From Chloroflexota bacterium (GTDB taxonomy: Bacteria; Chloroflexota; Anaerolineae; J102), in NCBI GenBank assembly GCA_029782215.1, contig JAKOVD010000144.1:124001-188000 (forward strand): DNA of 64,000 nucleotides. Reading direction: 5' to 3'. Of this stretch, positions 17,200-26,113 are shown in pieces (within the stretch, counting starts at the first letter, position 1; each line of letters begins with the position of its first letter). Under the pieces are notes generated by a model that saw only the letters and a list, made by a program, of their open reading frames with translations, did no database searches and was not told where the DNA came from. Position numbers and translations under genes: made by a program.

Positions 17200-19533
17200 T
17201 CAGGCGTTGCCGCCAGAGCCAACCCCCGGGCCAGGATTGACATCCAGAGCGACGCTCATCTCATCGGCGCTGAGGCCGTAGTCGGCCGCCGTGCGGGACC
17301 TCTGAACGGCCCAGATGATGAGCGCGAGTAGCGCCAAAGCCACGACCCACATCGCGATCTGGGTGCTGGTGCCGCGCAGACCCACGATGATGGGGGCCAG
17401 GATGACCGAGACCAGGTTGATGACCTTGATCATGGGGTTGAGAGCGGGGCCTGCCGTGTCCTTCAGCGGGTCGCCGACCGTGTCGCCGATGACGCTGGCC
17501 GCATGGGCAGGGCTGCGCTTGCCGCCGAAATTGCCGTCCTCGATGAACTTCTTGGCGTTATCCCAGGCGCCGCCGGCGTTGGCCATGTAGACCGCCAGCA
17601 ACTGGCCGGAGAGAATCAGGCCTGCCAGGAAGCCGCCCAACGCCTCTTCCTTGAGAATGAGGCCGACGACAATGGGGCTGAGAACGGCGAGAATCGCCAG
17701 GGGCAGCAGCTCACGCTGCGCCGCCTGCGTGGAGATGCCGACGGCGCGGGCGTAGTCGGGCTTGACCTTGCCTTCCATCAGGCCGGGGATGCGGAACTGG
17801 CGGCGCACCTCGGCGATCATGCCACCAGCGGCGCGGGTGACCGCTTTGATCAGCAGGGTACCGAACAGGATGGGAATCGCGCCGCCGATCAGCATGCCGA
17901 TGAAGACCAGGGGCTGGTCGACACGGATGCCGGTTTTCAGGGCCTCGGGGTTGACCAGGCGGGTGTCGGTGATGAAGGAGCCGAACAGGGAGACGGCGGC
18001 GATCACGGCCGAGCCGATGGCCACGCCCTTGGTGATAGCCTTGGTAGTGTTACCGGTGGCGTCCAGGTTGGTGAGAACCTCGCGCGCGGAGTCTTCAAGT
18101 TCCGCAACCTCGCCGATGCCGTTGGCGTTGTCCACGATGGGTCCAAAGGCGTCCATCGACACGTTGTTGCCGGTCAGGGTCAACATGCCGATGCCGGTCA
18201 TGGCTACACCGTACAGGATGAACGTGAAGCCAGCGCCGCTGTAGATCAGAACCGAAGCCAGGATGGCGCCGGCGATGACCAGGATGCCGGCGACGCTCGA
18301 CTCATAGCCGACCGTCATACCGGAAAGGATGGTGGTGGCAGGGCCGAACTGGGTGCTGCGGGCGATCTCCTTGACCGGGGCATTGTGGGTGCTCGTGAAG
18401 TACTCGGTCACCCGGTCGATGATGATGGCCAACGCCACGCCGATGAAGGTGGTGAGGAAGGGACGCCAGTCGATCGTGGTGTAGCCCGTGCTGGGATTCC
18501 GCATGTACACGATGGTGAGCAGCAGGAAACCAACGATCGAGACCGCCGCCGAGGTCAGGAAGCCGCGGAAGATCGACCGCATGGCGTTGGCTTCCTTGCC
18601 GATCGACCGCACGAAGTAGGTGCCAATGATGGAGCTGAACACACCGATGGCGCGTACGACCAGGGGAAAGATGATCCACTGCACGTTCTCTGTGCCGTCG
18701 GGGTTGCGGGCTTCGCGCATCACCGCCAGGCCAAGGATCAACGCCGAAACGATGGTCACCTCGTAGGACTCGAAGATGTCAGCGGCCATGCCGGCGCAGT
18801 CGCCCACGTTATCGCCCACCAGGTCAGCGATGACGGCGGCATTGCGGGGATCATCCTCCTCAAGACCAGCTTCGACCTTGCCCACCAGGTCGGCGCCCAC
18901 GTCGGCCGCCTTGGTGAAGATACCGCCGCCCACGCGCATGAACAGCGCCAGCAGCGTGCCGCCAAAGCCGAAGCCCAAGAGGGCGTCGGGGGCGGCCTTG
19001 CCGAAGAGCATGAAGATGATGGTGCCGCCGAACAACCCCAGGCCGTCCGTCAGCATGCCGGTGACGGTGCCGGTGCGGTAGGCGACCTGCAGCGCTTCGC
19101 CGTAGGAGCGCCGCGAGGCAGAAGCCACGCGGATGTTGCCCTGCACGGCTGTGCGCATGCCCCAGCGACCGACCATCAGCGAGAAGAAGGCGCCCATGAT
19201 GAAGGCGCCGCCGCGGCCAAAGGCCACATACAGGCGCGCCCGGGGGCCAAACATATCAACCGCCTCCGGTGTGGGGTTGACGATCCAGGCGCTGAAGAAG
19301 AGAAGAATCGCGAGAATGGCGATGAACGGCAGAATGGAGCGCCGCTGCGTATTCAGATAGGCATCAGCGCCTGCCCGGATGGCATTCCACACTTCCTGCA
19401 TCCTGGGCGTGCCCGTGTCTTTGGCCATGATCTGGCGCCGCAGAAAGACGGCGTAGGCCAGGCCCAGAATGGCCACGAGCAGGACCGCCCACAAGGCAGC
19501 TATTTCAAACGTGTTGAGACCGAGACCATACAT
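17200..19533 (-). CDS. hppA: Membrane-bound proton-translocating pyrophosphatase (K+-independent type)
   Basis: Couples pyrophosphate hydrolysis to ion pumping across the cytoplasmic membrane. The 777 aa protein has about 16 helices. Substrate-site motifs are visible: TKAADVGADLVGKVEAGLEE, DDPRNAAVIADLVGDNVGD and, near the end, GDTVGDPLKDTAGPALNPMIK. The diagnostic GNTTKAITKG segment carries Lys and Thr at the two positions that distinguish K+-independent enzymes from K+-dependent ones (which have Ala and Gly), so it should be a K+-independent H+ pump. GGAGGAA lies before the ATG at 19533. A strong promoter and a roughly 300-base leader lie upstream. Confidence 0.97.
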   Translation of the reverse strand: MYGLGLNTFEIAALWAVLLVAILGLAYAVFLRRQIMAKDTGTPRMQEVWNAIRAGADAYLNTQRRSILPFIAILAILLFFSAWIVNPTPEAVDMFGPRARLYVAFGRGGAFIMGAFFSLMVGRWGMRTAVQGNIRVASASRRSYGEALQVAYRTGTVTGMLTDGLGLFGGTIIFMLFGKAAPDALLGFGFGGTLLALFMRVGGGIFTKAADVGADLVGKVEAGLEEDDPRNAAVIADLVGDNVGDCAGMAADIFESYEVTIVSALILGLAVMREARNPDGTENVQWIIFPLVVRAIGVFSSIIGTYFVRSIGKEANAMRSIFRGFLTSAAVSIVGFLLLTIVYMRNPSTGYTTIDWRPFLTTFIGVALAIIIDRVTEYFTSTHNAPVKEIARSTQFGPATTILSGMTVGYESSVAGILVIAGAILASVLIYSGAGFTFILYGVAMTGIGMLTLTGNNVSMDAFGPIVDNANGIGEVAELEDSAREVLTNLDATGNTTKAITKGVAIGSAVIAAVSLFGSFITDTRLVNPEALKTGIRVDQPLVFIGMLIGGAIPILFGTLLIKAVTRAAGGMIAEVRRQFRIPGLMEGKVKPDYARAVGISTQAAQRELLPLAILAVLSPIVVGLILKEEALGGFLAGLILSGQLLAVYMANAGGAWDNAKKFIEDGNFGGKRSPAHAASVIGDTVGDPLKDTAGPALNPMIKVINLVSVILAPIIVGLRGTSTQIAMWVVALALLALIIWAVQRSRTAADYGLSADEMSVALDVNPGPGVGSGGNA

Positions 19534-19834
19534 GGTGGTTGCCTATGTTCCTCCGAATAAAGAATTTGGATAAGAGACGGATCAGCAGTAGTAGCCTGCT
19601 GTAGAATGAAAGTGCCCCAGCCAGGATGTCCGGGCATGGGGCACGTTTTTCTCGTCAGGCGCAGCGATGCACCATACAGTAATGCTGCCGGCAGGGGAAA
19701 ACGAACCTGGAAACGCCGGCAGTCGGGGGAAGGAGGGTAGACCGTAGCAGGCCATCAGCGGAGTCTTTCTGCCACAACCAGACGGTAAACGAAAAGTCAT
19801 GCAGCTTCTTTGGCAGCACGCCTACATAAGAGTT
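19534..19834 (-). promoter_or_regulatory. Long structured 5' leader of hppA (possible regulatory RNA)
   Basis: Between the predicted start of transcription and the hppA ATG lie about 300 bases with no credible gene. On the RNA strand four inverted repeats follow one another: CTGCCA/TGGCAG (19769-19816), CTGCCGGC/GCCGGCAG (19685-19722), GTGCCCC/GGGGCAC (19612-19644) and CAGCAG/CTGCTG (19583-19601). None matches a riboswitch class that I recognise. The GTGCCCC hairpin is flanked by a run of A on its 5' RNA side and by ACTTTCATT on its 3' side. Confidence 0.45.
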
Positions 19835-19840
19835 CGCCGG

Positions 19841-19870
19841 ATTGTAGCTGTCGCCGCGTTCACTTGTCAA
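19841..19870 (-). promoter_or_regulatory. hppA promoter, TTGACA-18-TACAAT
   Basis: On the minus strand a perfect -35 TTGACA (19870-19865), an 18 bp spacer and -10 TACAAT (19846-19841). The best sigma70-type promoter in this 456-base gene gap. Confidence 0.75.
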
Positions 19871-19952
19871 GCTACCCCCTGAGAAGGACATCCCCTGTCC
19901 CAGCCCTGGCCGTCCGGGCAGCTCTCGGCGGCAACGACACAGCGGAGACAAG

Positions 19953-19982
19953 TAGACAAGGCAGCAGGTAGGGGGGCATAAT
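19953..19982 (+). promoter_or_regulatory. corA promoter, TAGACA-18-CATAAT, ending 7 bases before the ATG
   Basis: -35 TAGACA at 19953-19958 (5 of 6), 18 bp spacer, -10 CATAAT at 19977-19982. The ATG at 19990 lies seven bases after the -10, where transcription itself would begin, so the mRNA is probably leaderless. There is no room for a Shine-Dalgarno sequence on such a transcript. Confidence 0.5.
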
Positions 19983-19989
19983 TCCCGGC

Positions 19990-20904
19990 ATGGCCATTGA
20001 AGTTCTTGAGCATTCACACCTGGTGTGGGTGAACTGCACGGCGCCTGATGCAGCCGATATGGACTATCTGCGCCATCGCTTTGGCTTCCATCCCCTGGCC
20101 TTGGAAGATAGCCTGAGCCATCGTGAGCGCCCCAAGATCGATGAATACGACGGCTACCTCTACCTTGTCATGCACTTTCCTATCTTTGACCGCAACCAGC
20201 GCGTGACTCGGCCCTACGAATTGGATCTCTTTGTCGGGCCAGGTTATCTGGTCACGATTCACGAGGACACGCAGTGGGCGGTGCAGACTTTCTGGAAGGA
20301 CTGCCTGGCAAGCGTCGAAGCACGCGCACGCTCGATGGGCAAGGGCGTCGGTGTCCTGCTGTACCAGTTGCTTGATCACGCTGTCGAGTCCATTGGACCG
20401 ATGTTGGACAAAGTGGCTGCCAAGATCAGCGCCATCGAAGAGCGGATGTTCTCGGCCGACATGGAGGACACCCTGCAGGATATCTCCTTCATCCGGCGTG
20501 ATGTCATAGTGCTCCGCCGCATCCTGCATGCCCAGCTTCCCATTGTGGCCAACCTCGAACGTAGGGAGCGGCCTTTTATCCAGGAAGAGCTGGATGTCTA
20601 TTTCAGCGATATCGCCGATGCCTTCAGGCAAGCCAGCGACACCGTAGATGACTTTCGTGAGGTCATCGAAGGGCTGAGTGCCACAGCCGATATGGTGACA
20701 TCGCACCGCACCAATACCGTCATTCGCATCCTTACCGTCTTTTCCGTGATCATGCTGCCGCTCACCGTGATCACGGGAATCTTCGGTATGAATGTCGCCC
20801 TACCCTCAGCCCACCCCCAGCTTGATTTCGCGATCATTGTGGGGGTGATGTTGGCGGTTGTGGGAGCGATGCTCTTCATATTTCACAATCGTCACTGGCT
20901 GTGA
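19990..20904 (+). CDS. corA: CorA family magnesium/divalent cation channel
   Basis: Pentameric channel for Mg2+ (or Co2+/Ni2+). The 304 aa protein has the cytoplasmic funnel domain, a long stalk helix (about 150-245) and two C-terminal membrane helices. The pore signature GMN is present in TGIFGMNVALP between them, and the C-terminus is basic as usual. It heads an apparent operon with the RNase D gene, whose GTG overlaps the corA TGA. Confidence 0.96.
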   Translation: MAIEVLEHSHLVWVNCTAPDAADMDYLRHRFGFHPLALEDSLSHRERPKIDEYDGYLYLVMHFPIFDRNQRVTRPYELDLFVGPGYLVTIHEDTQWAVQTFWKDCLASVEARARSMGKGVGVLLYQLLDHAVESIGPMLDKVAAKISAIEERMFSADMEDTLQDISFIRRDVIVLRRILHAQLPIVANLERRERPFIQEELDVYFSDIADAFRQASDTVDDFREVIEGLSATADMVTSHRTNTVIRILTVFSVIMLPLTVITGIFGMNVALPSAHPQLDFAIIVGVMLAVVGAMLFIFHNRHWL

Positions 20905-22031
20905 CTGCCACTGGATTGACGCCGCCACTGCTCGTTGGCACAGCCGGCACCCTTGCCCGTGTTGTGGAGGAGCTGCGCGCCGCCCGTCATTTTGCCCTGG
21001 ATACCGAGTCCAACAGTCTGTTTGCGTACCACTATCGCATTTGTCTGATCCAGGTATCCACGTCCACTGCCGACTACCTGATCGACACGCTGGCCTTGCC
21101 GGATCAGGGTGCGTTGCGCGAGCTGGTCGCCGAGCCAGGCATCACCGTCACCATACATGCCGCCGAGAACGATGTCCTCCTGCTCAATCGTGATTTCGGC
21201 TTCCGCTTTCACGATCTGTTCGATACGTTGTGGGCTGCCCGCATCCTGGGCTGGCCCCAGGTCGGGCTGGCGGCCATCCTCCAGGAGTCCTTTGGCATCG
21301 AGGTCGACAAGCGCCTGCAGCGGACAAATTGGGGCAGGCGACCGCTTACCCCCGAACAACTGCGCTATGCGCAGATCGACACCCATTACCTGTTGAGCCT
21401 GGCGGACCAGCAAACCGCCGAGCTGCACCGCTGTGGTCGTTGGGAAGAGGCGCTGGAGGTGTTTGCCGAGATCAGCGGCATCGTCTGGGAGGAAAAGGAG
21501 ACCCCGGGCATCTGGCGGCTGCAGGGGGTTTGGGACCTGGCGCCACGGCAGCAGGCGGTGCTCAAGGCGGTGTTCGACTGGCGTGAAGCAACTGCATCGC
21601 GGCGGGATGTGCCACCATTCAAGGTTCTGTCCAGCGATGCCTTGATGGCCCTGGCTCACAGCCAGCCCGAAACCCTGGCGCAATTGCGCGCCGTTCCCTC
21701 GCTGCCGCACACTCTGCCCGAAAGCGTCGAGCGTGCTTTGCTGCGGGCGGTGCAGGAGGGCAAGAGGCAGACACCGCCATCACCCCCGGAACGCAATCAC
21801 GGCCGGCCACCCTCCCCGGAGGTCCTGGCTCGCTATGACCGTCTGCGTGCGTGGCGGACGCGTACGGCTGAGGCGAGGGGCGTTGAGCCGGATGTCGTGA
21901 TGACTAACCAGGTACTGATGGGGATTGCCAAGGCCAATCCTCATGATCTCGCCGAGCTCGAAGCCGCTCATCTGTTGGGTCCCTGGCGGCTTGCGACCTA
22001 CGGACCTTCTATCCTAAGTTGCTGTATCTAG
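20901..22031 (+). CDS. rnd: Ribonuclease D (DEDD 3'-5' exonuclease with HRDC domain)
   Basis: Trims the 3' ends of tRNA precursors and other small RNAs. The 376 aa protein has the DEDDy exonuclease motifs: FALDTESNS (DxE), HAAENDVLLL (acidic motif II) and YAQIDTHYLL (Y..xD motif III). An HRDC nucleic-acid-binding domain follows at about 205-290, and a second HRDC-like segment lies in the last 70 residues. The GTG start overlaps the corA stop (GTGA at 20901-20904), so the two are co-translated. Shorter relatives lack the second HRDC part. Confidence 0.93.
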   Translation: MTATGLTPPLLVGTAGTLARVVEELRAARHFALDTESNSLFAYHYRICLIQVSTSTADYLIDTLALPDQGALRELVAEPGITVTIHAAENDVLLLNRDFGFRFHDLFDTLWAARILGWPQVGLAAILQESFGIEVDKRLQRTNWGRRPLTPEQLRYAQIDTHYLLSLADQQTAELHRCGRWEEALEVFAEISGIVWEEKETPGIWRLQGVWDLAPRQQAVLKAVFDWREATASRRDVPPFKVLSSDALMALAHSQPETLAQLRAVPSLPHTLPESVERALLRAVQEGKRQTPPSPPERNHGRPPSPEVLARYDRLRAWRTRTAEARGVEPDVVMTNQVLMGIAKANPHDLAELEAAHLLGPWRLATYGPSILSCCI

Positions 22032-22052
22032 CGTTTGCAGGTGGAGGACACC

Positions 22053-23453
22053 ATGCGTATTGAATTCTGGGGGGCGGCTGCCACGGTCACCGGTTCGATG
22101 CATCTGCTCAAGGTGAACGGCAAGCAGATTCTGCTCGACTGCGGCCTCTTCCAGGGCCGGCGGCAGGAAAGCTACGAGCGCAACCTGAACTTCCCGTTCG
22201 AGTTGGCGGCCATCGATTCAGTGGTGTTGTCACACGCTCATATCGACCACTCCGGCAATCTGCCTAACCTGGTCAAGCAGGGCTTCGACGGCGACATTAT
22301 CTCAACCGCGGCCACCCGCGACCTGTGCGCGGCCATGCTCATGGACAGCGCCCGGCTGCAGGAACAAGACGTTGCCTACGTGAACAAGAAGAAAGGTCGC
22401 CGGGGTGAACCCCTGGCGGAGCCCCTCTATACCGAAGAAGACGCCGCCGCCGCCATGCGGCGCTTCAAGACGATACCCTACCACCGCCGCACTCAGGTGG
22501 CGCCTGGCGTCGACCTGACTTTTCTCGATGCCGGTCACATGCTGGGCAGCGCCATCGTGGTGCTTGACATCCAAGAGGCCGGCAAGAGCAAGCGCCTGGT
22601 CTTCTCGGGTGACCTGGGGCGCACCAACGTACCCATCCTGCGGGACCCGGAATGGGTAGACAGCGCCGACTACGTGATCATGGAGAGCACGTACGGGAAC
22701 CGCGACCATGCCGATGAGGACGCGGCCAGAACCAGGCTGCGTGACATCGTCAACCAAACCTATCGCCGTGGCGGCAAACTCCTCGTCCCGGCGTTTGCCG
22801 TGGGCCGCACTCAGGAGATCGTCTACGCCCTGCACCAGCTCAGCGATATCCACAAGGTGCCCAACCTGCCCATCTACGTCGATTCGCCGCTCGCCATCAA
22901 TGTGACCGAGGTGTACCGGCTTCATCCTGACTGCTACGACGACGAAATCAGGCGGTTCATGGCGGCTGACGAGCACCACAATCCCTTCGGCTTCGACCGT
23001 CTGACCTACGTGCGCGATGCCGAGGACTCGAAGGCGCTCAATTTTCTGCGCGAGCCGGCGATGATCATCGCGGCCTCAGGCATGTGTGAGGGTGGCCGCA
23101 TCCTGCACCACCTCAAGAACAACATCGAGGACCCGCAGACGACCGTCCTGTTCGTTGGCTTTCAGGCTGAGAACACGCTCGGCCGGCGCCTGGTGGACGG
23201 CTTCAAGGAAGTGCGAATTTTCGGCGAGCCTTTCCACGTGCGCGCCCAGATCGAGACGATCGACGGTTTCAGTGCTCACGCCGATCGCAGTGGATTGCAG
23301 GACTGGCTGCAGCATTTTGACAAACGGCAACTGCAGGGCATCTTCCTGGTCCATGGCGAGCCGGACGCCACCGCCGATCTTGCCTCCAGCCTGGAGGCAG
23401 GTGGCCTGCCCAAACCGGTGATCCCCGATCGCGGGCAAGCTTTTGATCTCTGA
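22053..23453 (+). CDS. MBL-fold/beta-CASP RNA nuclease (CPSF-like)
   Basis: Zinc-dependent RNA exo/endonuclease of the metallo-beta-lactamase class. The 466 aa protein has the zinc motif SHAHIDHSGNLP (HxHxDH), DAGHMLGSA, then ESTYGNRDH, a beta-CASP domain (LLVPAFAVGRTQEIVYAL, IYVDSPLA) and a C-terminal RMMBL segment with GFSAHADRSGL and LVHGEPDA. GGAGG upstream supports the ATG at 22053. It follows RNase D by 21 bp, making a possible RNA-processing operon with it. Confidence 0.95.
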   Translation: MRIEFWGAAATVTGSMHLLKVNGKQILLDCGLFQGRRQESYERNLNFPFELAAIDSVVLSHAHIDHSGNLPNLVKQGFDGDIISTAATRDLCAAMLMDSARLQEQDVAYVNKKKGRRGEPLAEPLYTEEDAAAAMRRFKTIPYHRRTQVAPGVDLTFLDAGHMLGSAIVVLDIQEAGKSKRLVFSGDLGRTNVPILRDPEWVDSADYVIMESTYGNRDHADEDAARTRLRDIVNQTYRRGGKLLVPAFAVGRTQEIVYALHQLSDIHKVPNLPIYVDSPLAINVTEVYRLHPDCYDDEIRRFMAADEHHNPFGFDRLTYVRDAEDSKALNFLREPAMIIAASGMCEGGRILHHLKNNIEDPQTTVLFVGFQAENTLGRRLVDGFKEVRIFGEPFHVRAQIETIDGFSAHADRSGLQDWLQHFDKRQLQGIFLVHGEPDATADLASSLEAGGLPKPVIPDRGQAFDL

Positions 23454-23567
23454 CCGAAAAATGCACAGCCTTTGTACAGTCTCTTGCAGACCTTATCGAC
23501 AATCTGCCCGCATACTTGAGCTATTCTATTTCGCCAACCACCTTAACCCTTTAGGAGCACCTAGACG

Positions 23568-24182
23568 ATGCCATTCGAACTTGCACCCCTTCCCTATGCT
23601 TACGATGCGCTCGCTCCTCATATCAGCGAGCAGACGATGCACTTCCATCATGACAAGCACCATGCGGCCTATACCAACAACCTGAACGCCGCTGTGGCCA
23701 AGTACCCGAACCTGGCGGACGCCAGCGTCGAGGATTTGCTGCGCCGGCTTGAAGAGCTGCCCGAAGATATTCGGATGGCGGTCCGTAACAATGGCGGTGG
23801 CTTCGTCAACCACAACCTGTTCTGGAACATCATGGGCCCGAATGCTGGCGGCGCGCCGTCGGGGACGCTTGGCTCGGCCATTGACGCCGCCTTTGGCAGC
23901 TTCGATGCCTTCAAGACCCAGTTCGGCAACGCCGGCGCCACACGCTTCGGCTCCGGCTGGGCTTGGCTGGTGGTCGATGGCCAGGGTAAACTGGCGGTCT
24001 ACAGCACGGCGAACCAGGACAGCCCCATCATGCAGGGTCACACGCCCCTGCTGGGCCTCGACGTCTGGGAGCACGCCTATTACCTTGACTACCAGAACCG
24101 CCGCCCTGACTACATCTCTTCCTGGTGGAGCGTGGTCAACTGGAATGCAGTGGCCGGCCTTTACGCTGCCGCCAAGCGCTAG
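23568..24182 (+). CDS. sodA: Superoxide dismutase, Mn type (Fe/Mn family)
   Basis: Converts superoxide to hydrogen peroxide and oxygen. The 204 aa protein carries the four metal ligands: His in MHFHHDKHH, His in FVNHNLFW, and Asp and His in DVWEHAYY. The segment STANQDSP has the Gln-Asp typical of Mn enzymes where Fe enzymes have Ala-Gly, so Mn (or cambialistic) use is predicted. AGGAG lies ahead of the ATG. It is monocistronic, with a strong terminator downstream. Confidence 0.97.
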   Translation: MPFELAPLPYAYDALAPHISEQTMHFHHDKHHAAYTNNLNAAVAKYPNLADASVEDLLRRLEELPEDIRMAVRNNGGGFVNHNLFWNIMGPNAGGAPSGTLGSAIDAAFGSFDAFKTQFGNAGATRFGSGWAWLVVDGQGKLAVYSTANQDSPIMQGHTPLLGLDVWEHAYYLDYQNRRPDYISSWWSVVNWNAVAGLYAAAKR

Positions 24183-24208
24183 ACGCCCTCCCGTCACACC
24201 GTAGTCCA

Positions 24209-24247
24209 GGCGCCTCTGTGCTGAAAGGCCAGAGGCGCCCTTTTTTG
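24209..24247 (+). terminator. Rho-independent terminator of the superoxide dismutase gene
   Basis: Stem GGCGCCTCTG / CAGAGGCGCC with an 11-base loop, followed by C and TTTTTT. Confidence 0.92.
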
Positions 24248-24257
24248 TTCTGAATCC

Positions 24258-25052
24258 ATGATCGCGGCACTTTACGTTTACTGGAAGCAGGCGCTTGCCC
24301 TGGCAGCCCTGGTGGCGCTGGCAGTGTTGGCCTGGACTTTCCGCGAACCGCTCCAGGCACACCTTCGCAATATCGACGAGGCACGCACCTGGTTTCACAA
24401 CCTGGGACCGGTGGGACCGGTGGTCCTGATCGGACTGAACGCGCTGCAGATCGTGGTGGCTCCCATCCCCGGCTACCTGGTGCAGATTGCGGCAGGCTGG
24501 GTCTATGGCGTTTGGCCAGGTGCTCTTTACGGCATCTTGGGCCTTGCCCTCGGCGCCACCCTGGCCATCTCCCTGGGACGCCTGCTTGGCCGTCCTTTTG
24601 TCTCCCGGATCATCGGCGCCGACCGCCTGGCGCGGTGGGAACACGTGACGCGGGCCGACAAACCGTGGCTGTGGGCCATCCTGTTCCTGGGGCCGGTCGG
24701 CGATATTCCCTACTACTTGGCGGGCCTTTCCAGTTACCCCATCCCGAAGCTGGTGTTAACGGCTGTTCTCGTGCGCAGCGCCGGGGTTGTCCTGGCCACG
24801 GCTTTGGGCGCCGGGCTGGTTGCGGCTGACAGCAGCGCCCTCGTTGCCCTCGCCGTGGCGCGACTCAAGCTGGTCAACGTGTGGTGGCTGGTGGCGGCTG
24901 GGGTGGCGTTGGTGGTGGCCGGCTATCTCATCTACCTTGTGGTCCGGCGCCTGCCAGCGCTGTGGGCAAGCCAGATCGACCGCGTCATGCAGACGGTCGA
25001 AGCGCCGGTGGAAGGGGCGCCGGCATTGTTGGGGGATGAAGCCGGCGACTAA
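24258..25052 (+). CDS. TVP38/TMEM64 (VTT domain, DedA superfamily) membrane protein
   Basis: A 264 aa protein with about six membrane segments and the VTT core: an N-terminal helix, the re-entrant segment IVVAPIPGYLVQIAAGWVYG, LGLALGATLAISLGRLLGRP with the G-x-x-x-G/R motif, and FLGPVGDIPYYLAGLS. DedA/VTT proteins act as lipid or ion transporters/scramblases; the substrate here is unknown. It starts only 11 bases after the sod terminator with no clear Shine-Dalgarno sequence. Confidence 0.88.
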   Translation: MIAALYVYWKQALALAALVALAVLAWTFREPLQAHLRNIDEARTWFHNLGPVGPVVLIGLNALQIVVAPIPGYLVQIAAGWVYGVWPGALYGILGLALGATLAISLGRLLGRPFVSRIIGADRLARWEHVTRADKPWLWAILFLGPVGDIPYYLAGLSSYPIPKLVLTAVLVRSAGVVLATALGAGLVAADSSALVALAVARLKLVNVWWLVAAGVALVVAGYLIYLVVRRLPALWASQIDRVMQTVEAPVEGAPALLGDEAGD

Positions 25053-25105
25053 CCGGGGGCAGACGGCGCCAGCGGCGGCGGCAGCCCACCCGCGCCGCAG
25101 TGGGC

Positions 25106-25300
25106 TTAGGAAGGTGCTTCGGACTCTGGTTTGGCCGGTGCGGCAGCCTGGGGTGGCCGCGCCACCTTGACCAGGTGGCGGCAGCGAGGACATTCGACGC
25201 CGATGCTGCGGCCCTTGCTGGGGCTTTTTTCCAGGGCGATGGCGATGGCTTCTGGCGTCAACTGCCAGTGATTGCCGCAGTGTGAACAGGTAGCTTTCAT
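25106..25300 (-). CDS. Small zinc-ribbon protein, function unknown
   Basis: A 64 aa protein with two CxxC knuckles (CSHC near residue 5 and CPRC near 40) that form a likely zinc ribbon, followed by a Pro/Ala-rich tail. The ATG at 25300 has GGAGAGAAG upstream and lies 20 bp after the enoyl-CoA hydratase family gene stop, so it is probably the last gene of that operon. No family name recognised. Confidence 0.7.
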   Translation of the reverse strand: MKATCSHCGNHWQLTPEAIAIALEKSPSKGRSIGVECPRCRHLVKVARPPQAAAPAKPESEAPS

Positions 25301-25320
25301 GACTTCTCTCCGTTGTGTCT

Positions 25321-26103
25321 TCACTTGCCTTGAAAGGCGGGGGGGCGCTTGGCCAGGAAGGCGGCAAGCCCCTCGGCGTGGTCGCTGGTGCGGATGGCGA
25401 TATCCTGCACTTGCGCCTCATACTCAAGCGCAGCTGCCAGATCGAGCACCGCAACCCGATTCAAGACCCGCTTGGTGAGGCCAATGCCGCGCGTGGGCCC
25501 CTGCGCCAGGCGCTGGGCCAGGGACATGACCGTAGACTCGAATTCGGCAGCCGGAACCACCTGATTCACCAGCCCCATTCTCTCAGCCGCCGCAGCATCC
25601 ACCACCGCGCCAGTTGCCAGGAGCTCAAATGCCCTTGCCGGGCCGGCAAGCTGGTGCAGCAACCAACTCACGCCCGTGTCCGGCGCGAGCCCAATGCCGA
25701 TAAAGGCGGCGCTGAAACGCGCCTTGTCCGAGGCGATGCGCAGATCCGCGGCCAGGGCGATGCCCAGACCTGCCCCCGCCGCCACGCCGTTGATGGCGCC
25801 GAGGACGGGTTTTTCCAGTTGGCGCAGCCCCAGGACGACCTGGTTGAAGCCGTGCCGCAGATGGTCGCCAACCGACCAGGCGCCCTGCACCGACTGCAGC
25901 TCCTCCAGGTCCTGCCCGGCGCAGAAACCTCTGCCGGCGCCGGTGATCACAAGACAGCGCACGCTCTCGTCACGGCCACAGGTCTTGATCGCATCCAGGA
26001 TCTCCCCCGTCATCGCCGTGGTAAGGGCGTTGAGCCGGTCGGGCCGATTCAGGGTGAGGGTGGCTACGCCGTTGGCAACCTCAAAGCCAATGCTCGTGGG
26101 CAT
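25321..26103 (-). CDS. Enoyl-CoA hydratase/isomerase family protein (PaaG-like)
   Basis: Crotonase-fold enzyme acting on an acyl-CoA. The 260 aa protein has the oxyanion-hole segments GAGRGFCAGQDL and AINGVAAGAGLGIALAADLRIAS, and IGLAPDTGVSWLL. The Asp in APDTG and the FCAGQDL motif resemble PaaG, the ring-opening or isomerising enzyme of phenylacetate degradation, more than canonical hydratases, which have two catalytic Glu residues. No other phenylacetate genes are in the window, so a general enoyl-CoA isomerase role is equally possible. Confidence 0.9.
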   Translation of the reverse strand: MPTSIGFEVANGVATLTLNRPDRLNALTTAMTGEILDAIKTCGRDESVRCLVITGAGRGFCAGQDLEELQSVQGAWSVGDHLRHGFNQVVLGLRQLEKPVLGAINGVAAGAGLGIALAADLRIASDKARFSAAFIGIGLAPDTGVSWLLHQLAGPARAFELLATGAVVDAAAAERMGLVNQVVPAAEFESTVMSLAQRLAQGPTRGIGLTKRVLNRVAVLDLAAALEYEAQVQDIAIRTSDHAEGLAAFLAKRPPAFQGK

Positions 26104-26113
26104 CGCGACCTCC

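Noticed and set aside
17503..19560. 685-codon open frame on the plus strand opposite hppA
   Set aside because: It is the antisense of a clear membrane pyrophosphatase gene. Its translation is rich in His, Asp and Gln, as expected from antisense of a high-GC membrane gene, and matches no family.
19612..19644. GTGCCCC hairpin followed by GTTTTT as a plus-strand terminator
   Set aside because: There is no plus-strand gene upstream of it; it is better read as part of the hppA leader RNA.
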